From Sweltsa coloradensis (lineage: Eukaryota; Arthropoda; Insecta; Plecoptera; Chloroperlidae), in NCBI GenBank assembly GCA_024449915.1, contig JAMZAV010002225.1:45377-109376 (forward strand): a stretch of DNA of 64,000 nucleotides. The letters are read 5' to 3'. This document shows, in pieces, positions 53,183 through 63,420 of the stretch; positions within the stretch are counted from its first letter, which is position 1; every line of letters begins with the position of its first letter. The translations under genes were made by a program, and so were the position numbers. The notes below the pieces were generated by a model. The model made no database searches. It saw nothing but the letters and a program-made list of their open reading frames with translations, and was not told where the DNA came from.

Positions 53183-54154
53183 CGAAGAATTGCTTTTTGT
53201 AAGCATTGAAGGTGATTAGCGTCAAGTTTCTGTATAGTTACTTGTTTATTACATGCCTGTAAAAGGCTAATATAACATCCTTTATTTCAATGCATTCCAG
53301 CTAACTTTTGATTAGACAATATCCGAGGCTTCGCTATCTCACCTATACTGTAGAGTGTAGAAAGCCTTTGTGTCTCTGACGACTTAATATTATGGTGATG
53401 GTGCCTTATAGAGCGAGGCTCTGCTAATCGTCAAAGGCGAGGTAATAGGTATAGGCAATCTCGTAAACATCAGCAATCAATTAGTGGAGACTCACTGAAA
53501 CTAGAGGCGAGCTCCTTCAGTCGTCGTCGGGAGACCCCTCCCGATCAAAGAACTTGACAAAATGACGATGACCAAGACGACCACAACGCGAGAAATCTGA
53601 CCAGAATGGGCCCCCTCCTCCCGATATACTCTAGGCTAAAGTGGGGCGTTTTGGACCTAACCGTTGACGTGCCCTTCCAAAATGATTTAAGTATGTTAAA
53701 AACAGTCTATTTATTTCCTTTTAAGATAATCCCCAATTCAATACACATACACATTACTTCTCCCTGATACTAGAGGCGAGCTCTGTTGGTAGTCCTCGAG
53801 GACCTATCAATGAATCAATGAAAACCATGAAAACACAAACGAGGACAAAGACAATGACGACCCAGTCATCAAAACTCCCCTCATCCTACTTTCTCCACCC
53901 TATGTATTCCCTATAGGCTAGAGTGGCACATTTCGACCTAGCGGTTGATGCGCCCAGAACCAATATAAACCAAAATATTGCATTCACTTTTTTTAAATAA
54001 AACTAAAAAACTAACTTCGCAATCACTATCAATTTTACTTTATTATCTTAAAAACCAATATAAAACAAGCTTACACAATTAACTTACAATATCCGAGGCA
54101 GCGCTATCTGACCCACATGGTAGAAACGCCCTTGTGCCTCATGTCGACTAACTT
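53183..54154 (+). mobile_element. LINE-B tails alternating with diverged SINE-S1 variants
   Basis: LINE-B end at 53,315-53,380 (ccgaggcttcgctatctcacctatactgtagagtgtagaaag). Diverged S1 with head at 53,410-53,690 and body at 53,755-53,965. Second LINE-B end at 54,090-54,150 (ccgaggcagcgctatctgacccacatggtagaaacgccc). The pairing of LINE-B tails with these S1 variants suggests a matching subfamily. Confidence 0.6.
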
Positions 54155-54705
54155 GCGGGGAAAGTGCCTAAGAGCATTGCTCTGCTTATCATAAAAGGCG
54201 AGGAAAGAGGTATAGGCCAACACGTATGGCTCTGCTAATCGTACAAGGCGATTCTGAAGAAAAAGTCCACCACGCAAACATCAGCTAGAAAGAGGAGATT
54301 ATATTACTCCCCGAAACTAGAGGCGTACGCTGTCAATCGTCGTCGGGAACACCTCCCCTTCCCTTGACGATCTTTCCGACGACGATGACAATGACACAAC
54401 GAACGATGCCAAAGACGATGACGATCGCGACGTGAGAACCCCCCTTCCTCCCCTCACCTGTGGCTTGTTCTGATCAGCATGGGCTCCTTCTCTCCATATC
54501 CCCTAGGCTAGAGTGTTGCATAAAGACCTAACGGTTTACGCGTCCTTAATCCAAATAAACCAAAAATCCTTTTATAAATCTAGATTCTACATACAAAACA
54601 ATCAAGCGAAAAACTTTATTCATCTACCTTAGATTATCACAGACGGCGCAATGTGACCTTGCTGGTTTAAGCGCCGTAGTTTCTCACGTCGTCGTTAAAA
54701 GAACT
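54155..54705 (+). mobile_element. SINE-S1 and LINE-A-type tail
   Basis: An S1-variant head (gaaagtgcctaagagcattgctctgctt) is joined to a second head fragment (atggctctgctaatcgtacaagg, 54,227), then a full body to ttaatccaaataaacc (54,560). LINE-A end cacagacggcgcaatgtgaccttgctggtttaagcgcc follows to 54,690. Confidence 0.7.
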
Positions 54706-54944
54706 GTTGACAGCATGTTCATGCAGTTATACACTATATATCTTGGGTTTCCATTTAACATAGTGTTTTCAATTGTTCTCCATTATTACCAACTGATTGT
54801 GCATTCTGATGTACGATTTTAAATTTAAATCTCCTCTCCACCATATCAATATTTTCCAATAATTTTAAGACCAATTTGGTTTTGCTACAGATCTTCTTTT
54901 AAGAAAAAAAAACTATTAACATTCTATCATTATAAAACCCCTGT
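54706..54944 (+). repeat. Dispersed repeat R3 (copy 3, partial)
   Basis: tatcttgggtttccatttaacatagtg ... ccaactgattgtgcattctgatg ... tctcctctccaccatatc matches the copies at 6.6 and 7.8 kb. Confidence 0.5.
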
Positions 54945-55025
54945 CATGTGATGTACCTTTAACCGTGCATCATATGCTAGCAGAATGTACCAAATTTGAT
55001 GCCTTGCGCACGCAAATTAATCTCC
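54945..55025 (+). mobile_element. LINE-A coding fragment, left of a SINE insertion
   Basis: catgtgatgtacctttaaccgtgcatcatatgctagcagaatg ... gcgcacgcaaattaatctcc encodes CDVPLTVHHMLAEC and KFDALRTQ. The continuation catatgaagaacttctatcata is found at 55,389-55,410, beyond the S1. Confidence 0.8.
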
Positions 55026-55388
55026 CCCCGTCTGGGCCCGGGGTAGAATTGACCCAGAGCTTAGCTCTGCTAATCGTACAAGGCGATTCAAGAGATAAGT
55101 CCACCTTGCAAACATCAGCTAGCAAGAGAATCTAGAGGCGAGCTCTGACAATCGTCGTCGGGAATCTTGCCCCCTTCCCTTGACGACCCCCCGGCGACGA
55201 TGACAATGACACAACGAACGATGACAAAGACGATGACGACCGCGACGTGAGAAACCCCCCTTCCTCCCCTTACCGTGGCTGGTTCTGACAGGCATGGGCC
55301 CTTCCTCCCCACCCCTCTTTGGCTAGATTGTTGCATTATGACCTAACGGTTGACGCGTCGTTAATAAAAAAAAACAAAAAACAAACAT
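55026..55388 (+). mobile_element. SINE-S1, full length, inserted in LINE-A coding sequence
   Basis: From ccccgtctgggcccgggg to ttaataaaaaaaaacaaaaaacaaa. LINE-A sequence on both sides is nearly contiguous, with a few bases lost and no clear target-site duplication. Confidence 0.85.
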
Positions 55389-55410
55389 ATGAAGAACTTC
55401 TATCATAATA

Positions 55411-55985
55411 CTAGGAAAACGCTCAGTTGGACGCGTTGTTGAGCGAGCACCGGTACGTGCAACATGACCCGAGTACGACATTCCCATAAGGCCCCCACAC
55501 AGTGTAGGCCTACCTGGATATTGACATTATTTGTACACTTTTCTATTCCAACATCTTTGCATTGTACTAATTCACGTCATGCCTTCTAAAGTGTATCTTT
55601 GTATCTTCACTGCCTCCTTCATTTTTTAACATCATTTTTCGAATTATGATTAGCAATAAGTCTTTAAGGTCTTGACCGATTTAGCTGAAAATTTGGAAAA
55701 TAGGAGAGAATGTTGTACTTATTGACCCTGCAAAATTTCATAACGATCGGTACATTTTTATTTTTTTATTTTTTTATTTTATTTTTTATTTGTTATAACC
55801 AATGATCGGATTTTGTTCAAAAACTATACAGCAACCCGCCTAGGTGGTATGTACATGTGTGCAAAATTTCAGGTCGATCAGAGAAACGGTGCGACCTGTA
55901 TCGAAGCAGTAACAGAAAAAAACAAAAACAGACATTCGAGCCATAAGAGTCAAGTGGAGACGCTCGCTACGCTCGCTCAATAATA
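55411..55985. repeat. Unclassified element-like sequence
   Basis: Starts ctaggaaaacgctcagttgg, like 3,703, includes poly-T/TTTTA repeats (55,755-55,795) and ends gacgctcgctacgctcgctcaataata. The phrases caaaatttcataacgatcgg and gcaaaatttcaggtcgatcag look like decayed paired repeats. No coding domain recognised. Confidence 0.4.
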
Positions 55986-56225
55986 AAGGCGACAATTGTT
56001 TATATCTCATCCAAAGTAATCTATTCCACAAAATTTCATTCACATCATATAGACGTTTATTTATTTTCTTTGTTTCTTTCCATTCACATAAATAACTTTT
56101 GTTTGCTATTACTATCATCATCATCATTTTTTTGTTGTTATATATACACGAATGGCGTTTTCCATTGGCCGCAGTCAGGTCGCAATAGTGCGCCCTAGTG
56201 CGCACTGGATATCCACTTGTCTCTT

Positions 56226-56315
<90 letters not shown>

Positions 56316-56448
56316 TATTATTATTATTATTATAATAATAATAATAATCAAACACCCCATTAACTCATCTAGTCAATTGTCATAAACACAGGCGGCGAAA
56401 TATGACCTAACCGGTTGAAGCGCCCTAGTTTCTCACGTCGTCGTCGTT
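55986..56448 (+). mobile_element. LINE-A 3' end containing an AAT microsatellite
   Basis: Begins gacaattgtttatatctcatccaaagtaatc, continues through the 3' region, then an interrupted AAT/ATT triplet run (56,228-56,349) and the end ggcggcgaaatatgacctaaccggttgaagcgccc with (TCG)n. The poly-Asn, poly-Ile and poly-Tyr frames here are translations of the triplet run. Confidence 0.8.
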
Positions 56449-56855
56449 TCTTCTTTTGTTAAGTTTTGTGATGTAATTCAAGTAGAGGTTGACAACAATG
56501 ACATCTCTGCACTCGTTGAGTGCATGCCAATGGGAAACACCATCAGAAAACAATGTTATCGTCAAACTTATCATTAACTCAACTCATCAACTTTCAGCAT
56601 CACAGGCGGTGTAATATGACCTAACCGGTTGAAGCGCCCTAGTTTCTCACGTCGTCGTCGTCTCTTCATTTGTTAAGTTTTGTGATGTAATTCAAGTAGA
56701 GGTTGACAACAATGACATCTCTGCACTCGTTGAGTGCATGCCAATGGGAAACACCATCAGAAAACAATGTTATCGTCAAACTTATCATTAACTGAACTCA
56801 TCAACTTTCAGCATCACCTAACTGGGTGAAGCGCCCTAGTTTCTCATGTCGTCAT
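56449..56855 (+). repeat. Tandem duplication of a 214-bp segment with LINE-A tails
   Basis: aagttttgtgatgtaattcaagtagagg occurs at 56,461 and 56,675 (214 bases apart), each unit ending in a LINE-A tail (56,605 and, with a deletion of the hairpin's left arm, 56,818). Together with the tail at 56,393 there are three tails in a row. Confidence 0.8.
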
Positions 56856-56936
56856 AGTCATGTGTTCCATAGCGTACCAGTCACCTTGGGTGGGATATAG
56901 CTCGAGCGTGTCTTGCTCCCTGCTCTCGGACGACAC

Positions 56937-57140
56937 CTAAACAATGAGGAAACCCCATTCATGCAGTCGATCTCCCGCCTCACACAGAAGTTTTAATCCT
57001 TGAATGATGCCTGTATCGCTCTCTCGCGGCATCACCGAACCAAGGTAAAACAACACGTTTCTGCCCCTCAAAGCATTTTCCGGTCGGTACTTTCTGCCTT
57101 GACTACCTCTCACAGTTGACCCGACGAGAAACTCCATGAT
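56937..57140 (-). pseudogene. Nucleoredoxin-like exon A, copy 1
   Basis: Minus strand: MEFLVGSTVRGSQGRKYRPE, NALRGRNVLFYLGSVMPRES, DTGIIQGLKLLCEAG, then WGFLIV and a stop. L-G...ALRG--V-FYLGS...P... and WGF-IVYVS resemble the first half of a thioredoxin fold in nucleoredoxin-like proteins. Where WCPPC is expected the sequence has SVMPRES, so the redox cysteines are absent. A natural ATG starts the frame. Because exon-B sequence on this strand would have to lie at lower coordinates and does not, this copy is detached from it. Confidence 0.5.
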
Positions 57141-57663
57141 TTGGATGGACGAGTTTTTATTTCGTGACTGATTGCTAGGAGATTCGTGAATAGACTACAA
57201 TGAAACGTTCTATTTTGCAACAATGCCTTGCAAATCCAAGAGATCCGTGTAGTCTACTTTCGAACACTTATCATAGCACAGGGTGTGGGCTCTTGAATGG
57301 CATGACAATCATGTTAATGTCAACAAAACAAACACAATAGGGAATTTCACTATCATTTTAAACCATTGTATTTTAAAGATAATATTGCCCTTAAAACAGT
57401 TCAGTTTACTTTTTTCGATTTGGACTTATAAATACGGAGAAATTAAATAAATAAAATTCCTGCCTGTATTTGCGCCCGAAAACGATGTTTGAATGATGCG
57501 CCATGTTGATGATAACTATGATAAATAAGGAAGACATGCGCAATTCACAAAGGATTCATTTGTTTAACAAAATTCATCAATCTTTTAATGTTTTAACTTT
57601 GATGCTATAGTAGGCATCATGCCCACGAATTTTCTGTCGTAAGTCAAGGCTGAAATCATTTGG
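57141..57663. other. Flank of exon A and unassigned sequence
   Basis: 57,141-57,300 is duplicated at 58,781-58,925 (same order after exon A copy 2). 57,300-57,663 not recognised. Confidence 0.45.
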
Positions 57664-57915
57664 GCCCGAGAATGTCTTAGACCTTGAGGTTTGTTCAATG
57701 CACCCTCATGCAGATCCCTCGTAGTAAGTTAAGTTCTAAGCACACCATTATTGTCGGTGATGATAATGCTGGGTAGTTCTCCAATATTGAATCTTGTCAT
57801 TAGACGGTTCCTGACAGTTTCTGCGTCATCAAACTCTACGGCTAGCCAGTCACCGTGCGTCCTGAAGAAGTCGATCATGTCATGCTCAACGGTTTCACAT
57901 GATACGTATATGATA
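57664..57915 (-). pseudogene. Nucleoredoxin-like exon B, copy 2
   Basis: Minus strand: IIYVSCETVEHDMIDFFRTH, GDWLAVEFDDAETVRNRLMT-like, then FNIGELPSIIITDN and, after an in-frame TAA (about 57,735), TTRDLHEGALNKPQGLRHSR. The thioredoxin-fold features are those of copy 1 (1,160). It lies downstream of exon A copy 2 on the same strand, in gene-like order A-B, separated by an S1. The stop makes this copy non-functional. The C-terminal extension (to SKLKH-stop near 57,576) may be the native protein end. Confidence 0.55.
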
Positions 57916-57944
57916 GCTTGTAATAGGGGAGTAGGCCTATATTA

Positions 57945-58150
57945 CTTCCCGAAACTAGAGGCGAGCTCTGGAAATCGTCGTCGGGGACACCTCCCCTTTC
58001 TCTTGACGACCTCCTCGAAGACGATGACAATGACACAATCGAGTGATGACATGGACAATAACGAACGAGACGAAAGAAACCCTACCTTTAATTTCTCCCT
58101 GGAACTGACCAGCATGCGCCCCTCTTTCCCATTTCCCCTAGGCTAGAGTG
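57945..58150 (+). mobile_element. SINE-S1, 5'-truncated and tail lost
   Basis: From cttcccgaaactagaggcgag to ccctaggctagagtgg, then an abrupt join to exon A copy 2 (acacgtaaacaatgagg). The left boundary with exon B is the same as at 1,431. Confidence 0.75.
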
Positions 58151-58360
58151 GACACGTAAACAATGAGGAAACCCCATCCATGCAGTCGATCTCCCGCCTC
58201 ACACAGTAGTTGTAATCCTTGGATGATGCCTGTATCGCTCTCTCGCGGCATCACCGAACCAAGGTAAAACAACACGTTTCTGCCCCTCAAAGCATTTTCC
58301 GGTCGGTACTTTCTGCCTTGACTATCTCTCACAGTTGACCCGACGAGAAACTCCATGATT
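58151..58360 (-). pseudogene. Nucleoredoxin-like exon A, copy 2
   Basis: Minus strand: MEFLVGSTVRDSQGRKYRPE, NALRGRNVLFYLGSVMPRES, GIIQGLQLLCEAGDRLHGWG and FLIVYV. Differs from copy 1 by a handful of substitutions and keeps an open frame. The start codon lies at 58,353-58,355, only 6 bases from an S1 inserted just upstream. Same lack of redox cysteines as copy 1. Confidence 0.55.
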
Positions 58361-58770
58361 AAGGCCCCATCTGGGCCCGGGCTAGAATTGGCCCAGAGCA
58401 TGGCTCTGCTTATCGTAAAAGGCGATTAAAGAGAAAAAGTCCACCTCGCAAACATCAGCTAGTAAGAAGGGTAGTATATTACTCCCCGAATCTAGAGGCG
58501 AGCTCTGGCAATCGTCGCCGGGGACCTTGCCCCCTTCCCTTCACGACCCCCCGGCGACGATGACAAAGACAATGACACCACGAACAATGACAAAGACAAT
58601 GACGACTACGACGTGAGAAACCCCCCTTCCTCCCCTTTCCCGTGGCAGGTTCTGACCAGCAAGAGTCCCTCTTCCACCACACCCCCCCGCCCCCCACCAC
58701 CACCCTAGGTAAGAATGGTGCATTATGACCTAACGGTTGACGCGTCCTTAATCCAAATAAACCCAAAAAA
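58361..58770 (+). mobile_element. SINE-S1, full length, with target duplication and paralogous empty site
   Basis: aaggccccatctgggcccggg to aatccaaataaacccaaaaaa. TCCATGATT (58,352-58,360) precedes it and TCCATGGTAT (58,771-58,780) follows. The duplicated locus at 57,133-57,150 reads tccatgatttggatgg without any SINE. This fixes the element's length at about 405-410 bp and shows target-primed-style insertion. Confidence 0.9.
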
Positions 58771-59566
58771 TCCATGGTATGGATGGACGAGTTTTTTTTT
58801 CGTGTCCGATTGTTTAGAGATTCGTAAAACGAATTCTATGAAACGTTCTATTTTGCAACAATGTCTTTCAAATCCAATAGATCAGTGAAGTCTATTTTCG
58901 AACACTTATCATAGCACAGGGATGGGTGGGGTTGCCCCCATCTGGGCCCGGGGTAGAATTTGCCCAGAGCATGGCTCTGCTTATCGTAAAAGTCGATTAA
59001 AGAGGAAAAGTCCACCACGCAATCATCAGCTAGTAAGCGAGGACTATTATATAACTCCCCGAAACTAGTGGCGAGCTCTGGCAATCGTCGTCAGGGACAC
59101 CTCCCCTCTCTTTTGACGACCTCCCCGACGACGATGACAATGACACAACGACGATGACGAAAACGATGTCGACCACTACGATAGAACCCCGTAAGGTCCG
59201 GTGGTAGAATTCGACCCAGAACGTGAATGCTTATTGTAAAGACGGTGAAAGGGATTTATTTCATTTCGCAAACATCAGCTAGTATATGTCAGGGGGTATT
59301 TTACTCGCTGTAATAAGAGGCGAGCATAAGCAAGTTGACGCGCCCTTAATCCAAATAAACCCAAAAGAGACGACTGCGACGTGAGAAACATCCACTTTCC
59401 TTACCCTAATCGTGGCTGGTTCTTACCAGCATGTCCCCTTCTCTTCATATTCCTTATCCAAGAGTTGCGCATTGTGACCTAACGGGTGAAACGCCCTGAA
59501 TCCAATAACCAAAATATTTTAATTACGTTAATAAAACAAATGTTTCTCTAAAATTCACTATCATCC
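58771..59566 (+). mobile_element. Exon A flank and SINE-S1 fragments
   Basis: 58,781-58,925 duplicates 57,143-57,290. S1 head and body from cccccatctgggcccgggg (58,934) to about 59,180; diverged head at 59,185-59,330; S1 3' part with tail cgcattgtgacctaacgggtgaaacgccc to about 59,510. Confidence 0.65.
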
Positions 59567-59945
59567 CCCGTCTGGGCCCGGGGTAGAATTGGCCCAGAGC
59601 ATGGCTCTGCTAATCGTAAAAGGCGATTCAAGAGAAAAAGACCACCTCGCAAACATCAGCTAAGACGATGACGACCGCGACGTGAGAAACCCCCCTTCCT
59701 GCCCTACCAGTGGCTGGTTCTGAGCAGCATGGGCCCCCTTCCCCACATCCCCTAGGCTAGTTTGTGCATTATGACCTACCGGTTGACGAGTCCTTAATCC
59801 ATCAAGTAAACCAAAAAAACTTTAATAACCTCTACCAGTGGCTGGTTCTGAGCAGCATGGGCCTTTCCTCCCCCCCCCCAGGTTAAAGTGGTGCATTATG
59901 ACCTAACGGTTGACGCATTCTTAATCCAAATAAACAAAAAAAAAC
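59567..59945 (+). mobile_element. SINE-S1 with internal deletion, then a 3' half
   Basis: 59,567-59,815: the head (ccccgtctgggcccgggg ... cagcta) jumps straight to agacgatgacgaccgcgacg, losing the central stems. 59,830-59,945: 3' half repeating ctaccagtggctggttctgagcagcatgggcc, so the two copies share the same H6-damaging G (gagcagc). Confidence 0.75.
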
Positions 59946-60355
59946 ACTTATAAAACAATATAATCATTAAACACGCCATTAACTCAACACGTCAACTTTC
60001 AATATCACTTGCGGCGCAATATGACCTAACCGGTTGAAGTGCCCTAGTTTCTCATGTCGTTGTTGTCTTGGTTGGTTTTTGTTATCTTATTAATTGGGAA
60101 CGATTCTCCCTTTTAAACACGTTTTAGGGAAAGAAAAGCTCGTTCCGCGGTTGCTGCCGAAGCTGGTACAGTAAATATCAGCTCAATCAACAGAAAAGGT
60201 CGTCGCGATACTGCAGCAGTTTCCCCTTTATCTCGAATATTGTTCTCGTTGGCGGAAAGGGGGCTGTTTGTGCCTTGACACAGCCCCGGGCTACGGTTAC
60301 CCCAAACCCAAAAAACTTACCCAAATATCTGACACCCCCTAAGATACTTCCACCT
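59946..60355 (+). repeat. LINE-A tail and unassigned sequence
   Basis: LINE-A end gcggcgcaatatgacctaaccggttgaagtgccc (60,010-60,045). 60,070-60,355 includes a 50-codon open stretch on + (60,128-60,281, KARSAVAAEAGTVNISS...) that I do not recognise; mutation load rises from about 60,290. Confidence 0.5.
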
Positions 60356-60840
60356 CTACAAGCGCAAAACTATGGAAAACGTCCCCCCTTGAAAACATCA
60401 GCTAAAAGAGGGGAGTATATTACTACCCGAAACTAGGGGGCGGCTCTGGAAAATCGCGTCGGGACACCTCCCCTTCCTTGGGGCGACCTCCCCGACGACG
60501 ATGAAAATGACACAACGAACGTGACAAAGACGATGAGAGGACGTGAGAACCTTCTTTCATCCCCTTACCTATTGCTGGTTCTGACCGCTGGAAAACCACT
60601 TCCCCACATCCCCTAAGCTAGAGTGGCGATTATTTCTACAATTTGCTTTAGGATCTATCGTTGACGCGCCCTTGATCAAATATACTAAAAAAATTTTTCG
60701 TTTTAACAGACATTTTTTTCACAATTTTATTTTAAAAACTTACAAAAAACTTAATCTTTTACTTTTTACACACAGGAGGCGCATTTTGCCTACCGGTTGG
60801 ACGCCCTAGATTCTCGGGGGTTCATTCTCGGGTTTTTAGA
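60356..60840 (+). mobile_element. Degraded SINE-S1 and LINE-A-type tail
   Basis: S1 from gtccccccttgaaaacatcagc (60,381) to ttgacgcgcccttgatc (60,677), with base losses. LINE-type end acaggaggcgcattttgcctaccggttggacgccc at 60,772-60,806. Confidence 0.6.
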
Positions 60841-62229
60841 AAATCTGCGAATATACGGCGTATAACTTATGGTATTAATGACAAAATCATAAGTTTAGTC
60901 CCCCCAAAGCAAAATAAAATAATTATGAAATCAAAAACGGGCACCACTAAAAAACAAATATAATAAAAAACAAAAGTTATCTCATCTATAGTTTTGTCAG
61001 TTGCGCCGACGATTGTGGGGTTTATTCTTGAGGGTGTTGAGGGGGTTTTAAAAATAATTCAAAAAAATAAAAATCGATTGCGTATTTTTTGGGTAAAGTA
61101 ACCCGAAAGGGGGAAACGATTGGGGGAGACAATATGAAACTAAACAACTTCTAACAAAAAAATTCAGCTAGTTTTTTGTCTAAATACTCCGCATGTATTT
61201 TTTAATAATATACACTTCATAGTTTTCATTGGATCTGATCCAAATGGAAGAAAATTCTTTTTATAAACCTGTTGGCACACAGCTCGAACTTTACAAATTT
61301 TAACACCTGCAAATTTTAAATTGTTTTTTAAAAAGAAATTTTAAAACGTACTGTTTTCAATGTTTTCATAAAAAAATTAATGTGTTTTAAGGGTGATAAT
61401 ACACCCTCAAAACGCTTTTAAAAATCTAGGTCTGTGCGCGCCAACCATTAGCTGAGGGGGGGGGGGCCCCCGCCCCCAGACCCCCCGTTGTACGAAAACA
61501 TGTAAAATTTTCGGAAACGCGTACCCCAAAAAAAAAATAAAGTTTACATCCCTGGGTTCATCTATTTCTGACTGACCCAGTGTTCAAAATGATCAAAGGG
61601 TAGTTCGTTTTGGGCATTTCCCCATCCCCCTAGGGTAAGTGGGGCATTATGACTTAAAGGTAAAAAGCGGCCCTTAAACCAAAAAAAATAAAAAAAAAAA
61701 TTTTTTTATAACCTCTTTTTCACTCTCTTTTTTTATATATATACTTCAAAAAAAAAAAACTACATTGTCGCATTTTGGCAAAATTTACCTGACGGTTGAC
61801 GCCCCTTAAACCTAATAACTTTCATTACAATTCAAAAAATACACTTATAACACAATTCGGCGCATATGACCTCCCGGTTGGGGTTCCCTGGTCTCTCACG
61901 GCTTCATTACACAGGCTCTGAGCTCTCCGAAACTAGAAGCAAGCTCTGGCAATCGTCATCGGGGGGCACACCTTCCTTTCCCTTTACTGTCCTGGACGAC
62001 GAATTGTTGACAAAGACAATCACAACCCCAACTTATAACCTCCCCATTTTCCCCTAAACCCAACCCCTTTAAATCATTTTGAATTAGAAAACATTAATCA
62101 TTTAACGCACCAAAAATCATTGCATTAACTTTTTAAAATCACAGGGCCCCGGGGCAATATGACCTAACCGGGTTGGCGTCCTGTTTCTACTGGTTTTAAA
62201 TTATGTGTCTCTTTCATCGTTGGGGGGTC
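60841..62229. other. Error-rich, mostly unassigned sequence
   Basis: Homopolymer-rich as in 27-43 kb. S1-tail scraps at 61,615-61,680 and 61,790-61,815, an S1 middle (ctccgaaactagaagcaagctctggcaatcgtcatcgggg) at 61,925-61,965 and a LINE-type end (ggcaatatgacctaaccgggttgg) at 62,152-62,176. Confidence 0.4.
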
Positions 62230-62785
62230 TAGCGCTGTTATTCGCTTGTACGTCGGGGGAAACCGTCTGCGAAAGACCACCCTATTTGCCGGCCCTAATC
62301 TCAGCCGTCGAGGCGACCGCCCCGGGCCCCTGCCGCCACGTGCCCCCCCATATCAAAAATTCTATTCTACATTTAAAAAGGCAACATACTGCAATGTTTA
62401 TGTGTCTTGTACGTCAGGGGATACCGCTGCGACGACCACCCTATTTCCGCCGTAATCACAGCCGTCGAGGGGCGACCCGGGGGGGCCCCGGCCCCTTGGG
62501 GCCGCCACGTGCCTCCCCATATCAAAAAATTCTATTCTACTCATTCAACATAAGTGGGAATGTTTATGTGTCTTGTACTCGGGTATACCGTCTGCGACGA
62601 CCACCCTATTTGCCGGCCGTAATCCAAAACCTCGGGGGGCGACCGGCCCTGCCTCCGCCGCCCGTGCCTCCCCATATCAAACACTTCTGTTCTACATACA
62701 TGCCAACATACGTGCAATGTTTATGTGTGTGGTACGTAAGATAAAAATTCGTCGTCAAAAGGAGTCGTGTGCGCCTTTTCCTTTG
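62230..62785 (+). repeat. GC-rich tandem repeat, about 165-bp unit
   Basis: tgtacgtc-ggg-(g)a-accg-ctgcga recurs near 62,246, 62,409 and 62,573; each unit continues ccaccctattt-ccgg-cgtaatc, cgtcgagg-gac, gccgccacgtgcc and ccccatatcaaa-attctattctac. A last partial unit ends near 62,770, and part of it reappears at 63,421. The open frames are repeat-driven. Confidence 0.75.
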
Positions 62786-63042
62786 TTTGCTCTGCTAATC
62801 GTAAAAGGCGATTTAAAGAGAAAAAGTCCCACCTTGCAAACATCAGCTAGTAAAGCGGAGTATATTACTCCCAGAAACTAGGGGCGAGCTCTGGCTCCTC
62901 TTCATTATGACCTTTTACGGTTGACGCGCCCTTAATCCAAATACCTAAACTAAAAGAGTTTTAATGACTTACTACCGAGTTAAATCAATAGAATCATGAA
63001 TCCTATCGCTGATGAATAATTCCGTTATTTTTTGGATTTACA
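62786..63042 (+). mobile_element. SINE-S1 with internal deletion
   Basis: tttgctctgctaatcgtaaaaggcgattt ... aactaggggcgagctctggc joined to attatgaccttttacggttgacgcgcccttaatcc. The whole centre is missing. Confidence 0.7.
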
Positions 63043-63420
63043 ACCCCGTCTGGGTCCGGGGTAGAAATTGGCCCAGAGCATGGCTCCGCTAATCGTAAAA
63101 GGCGATTCAAGAGAAAAAGTACCACCTCGCAATCATCAGGGTAGAAAGAGCGGAATATCTTACTCCCCAAAACTAGAGGCGAGCTCTGGCCAATCGTCGT
63201 CGGGGGCCATGTCCCCTTCCCTTGACGACCACCGGCGACGATGACAATGACACAACGAAAAAAGACAAAAGACGATGACGCCCGCACGTGAGAAACCCCC
63301 CTTCCTCCCCTTACCCGTGGCTGGTTCTGACCACATGGGGGCCCCTTCCTCCCCCCCCCCCCTTAGGCTAGAGTGGTTGCATTATGACCTAACGGTTGAC
63401 GCGTCCTTAATCCAAAAAAC
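63043..63420 (+). mobile_element. SINE-S1, full length
   Basis: ccccgtctgggtccggggtag to ttaatccaaaaaacc. The head pair is TCTGGGTC/GGCCCAGA, kept by a G-U pair. Confidence 0.85.

Noticed and set aside
55840..56385. Frames of poly-Asn, poly-Ile and poly-Tyr
   Set aside because: Translations of an AAT/ATT triplet microsatellite in a LINE-A tail.
62205..62881. Arg/Pro-rich frame of 179 codons
   Set aside because: Runs through a GC-rich 165-bp tandem repeat with different frames per unit; no family similarity recognised.
8613..63287. Recurrent minus-strand frames of 60-100 codons reading MHHSSLRG, WSEPATGKG, RRGRHRLCHRS, PELASSFGE
   Set aside because: They are the antisense of SINE-S1 in about 20 copies. 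GC-rich, stop-poor sequence explains them, frames shift freely between copies, and the repeat has RNA-type rather than codon-type conservation.
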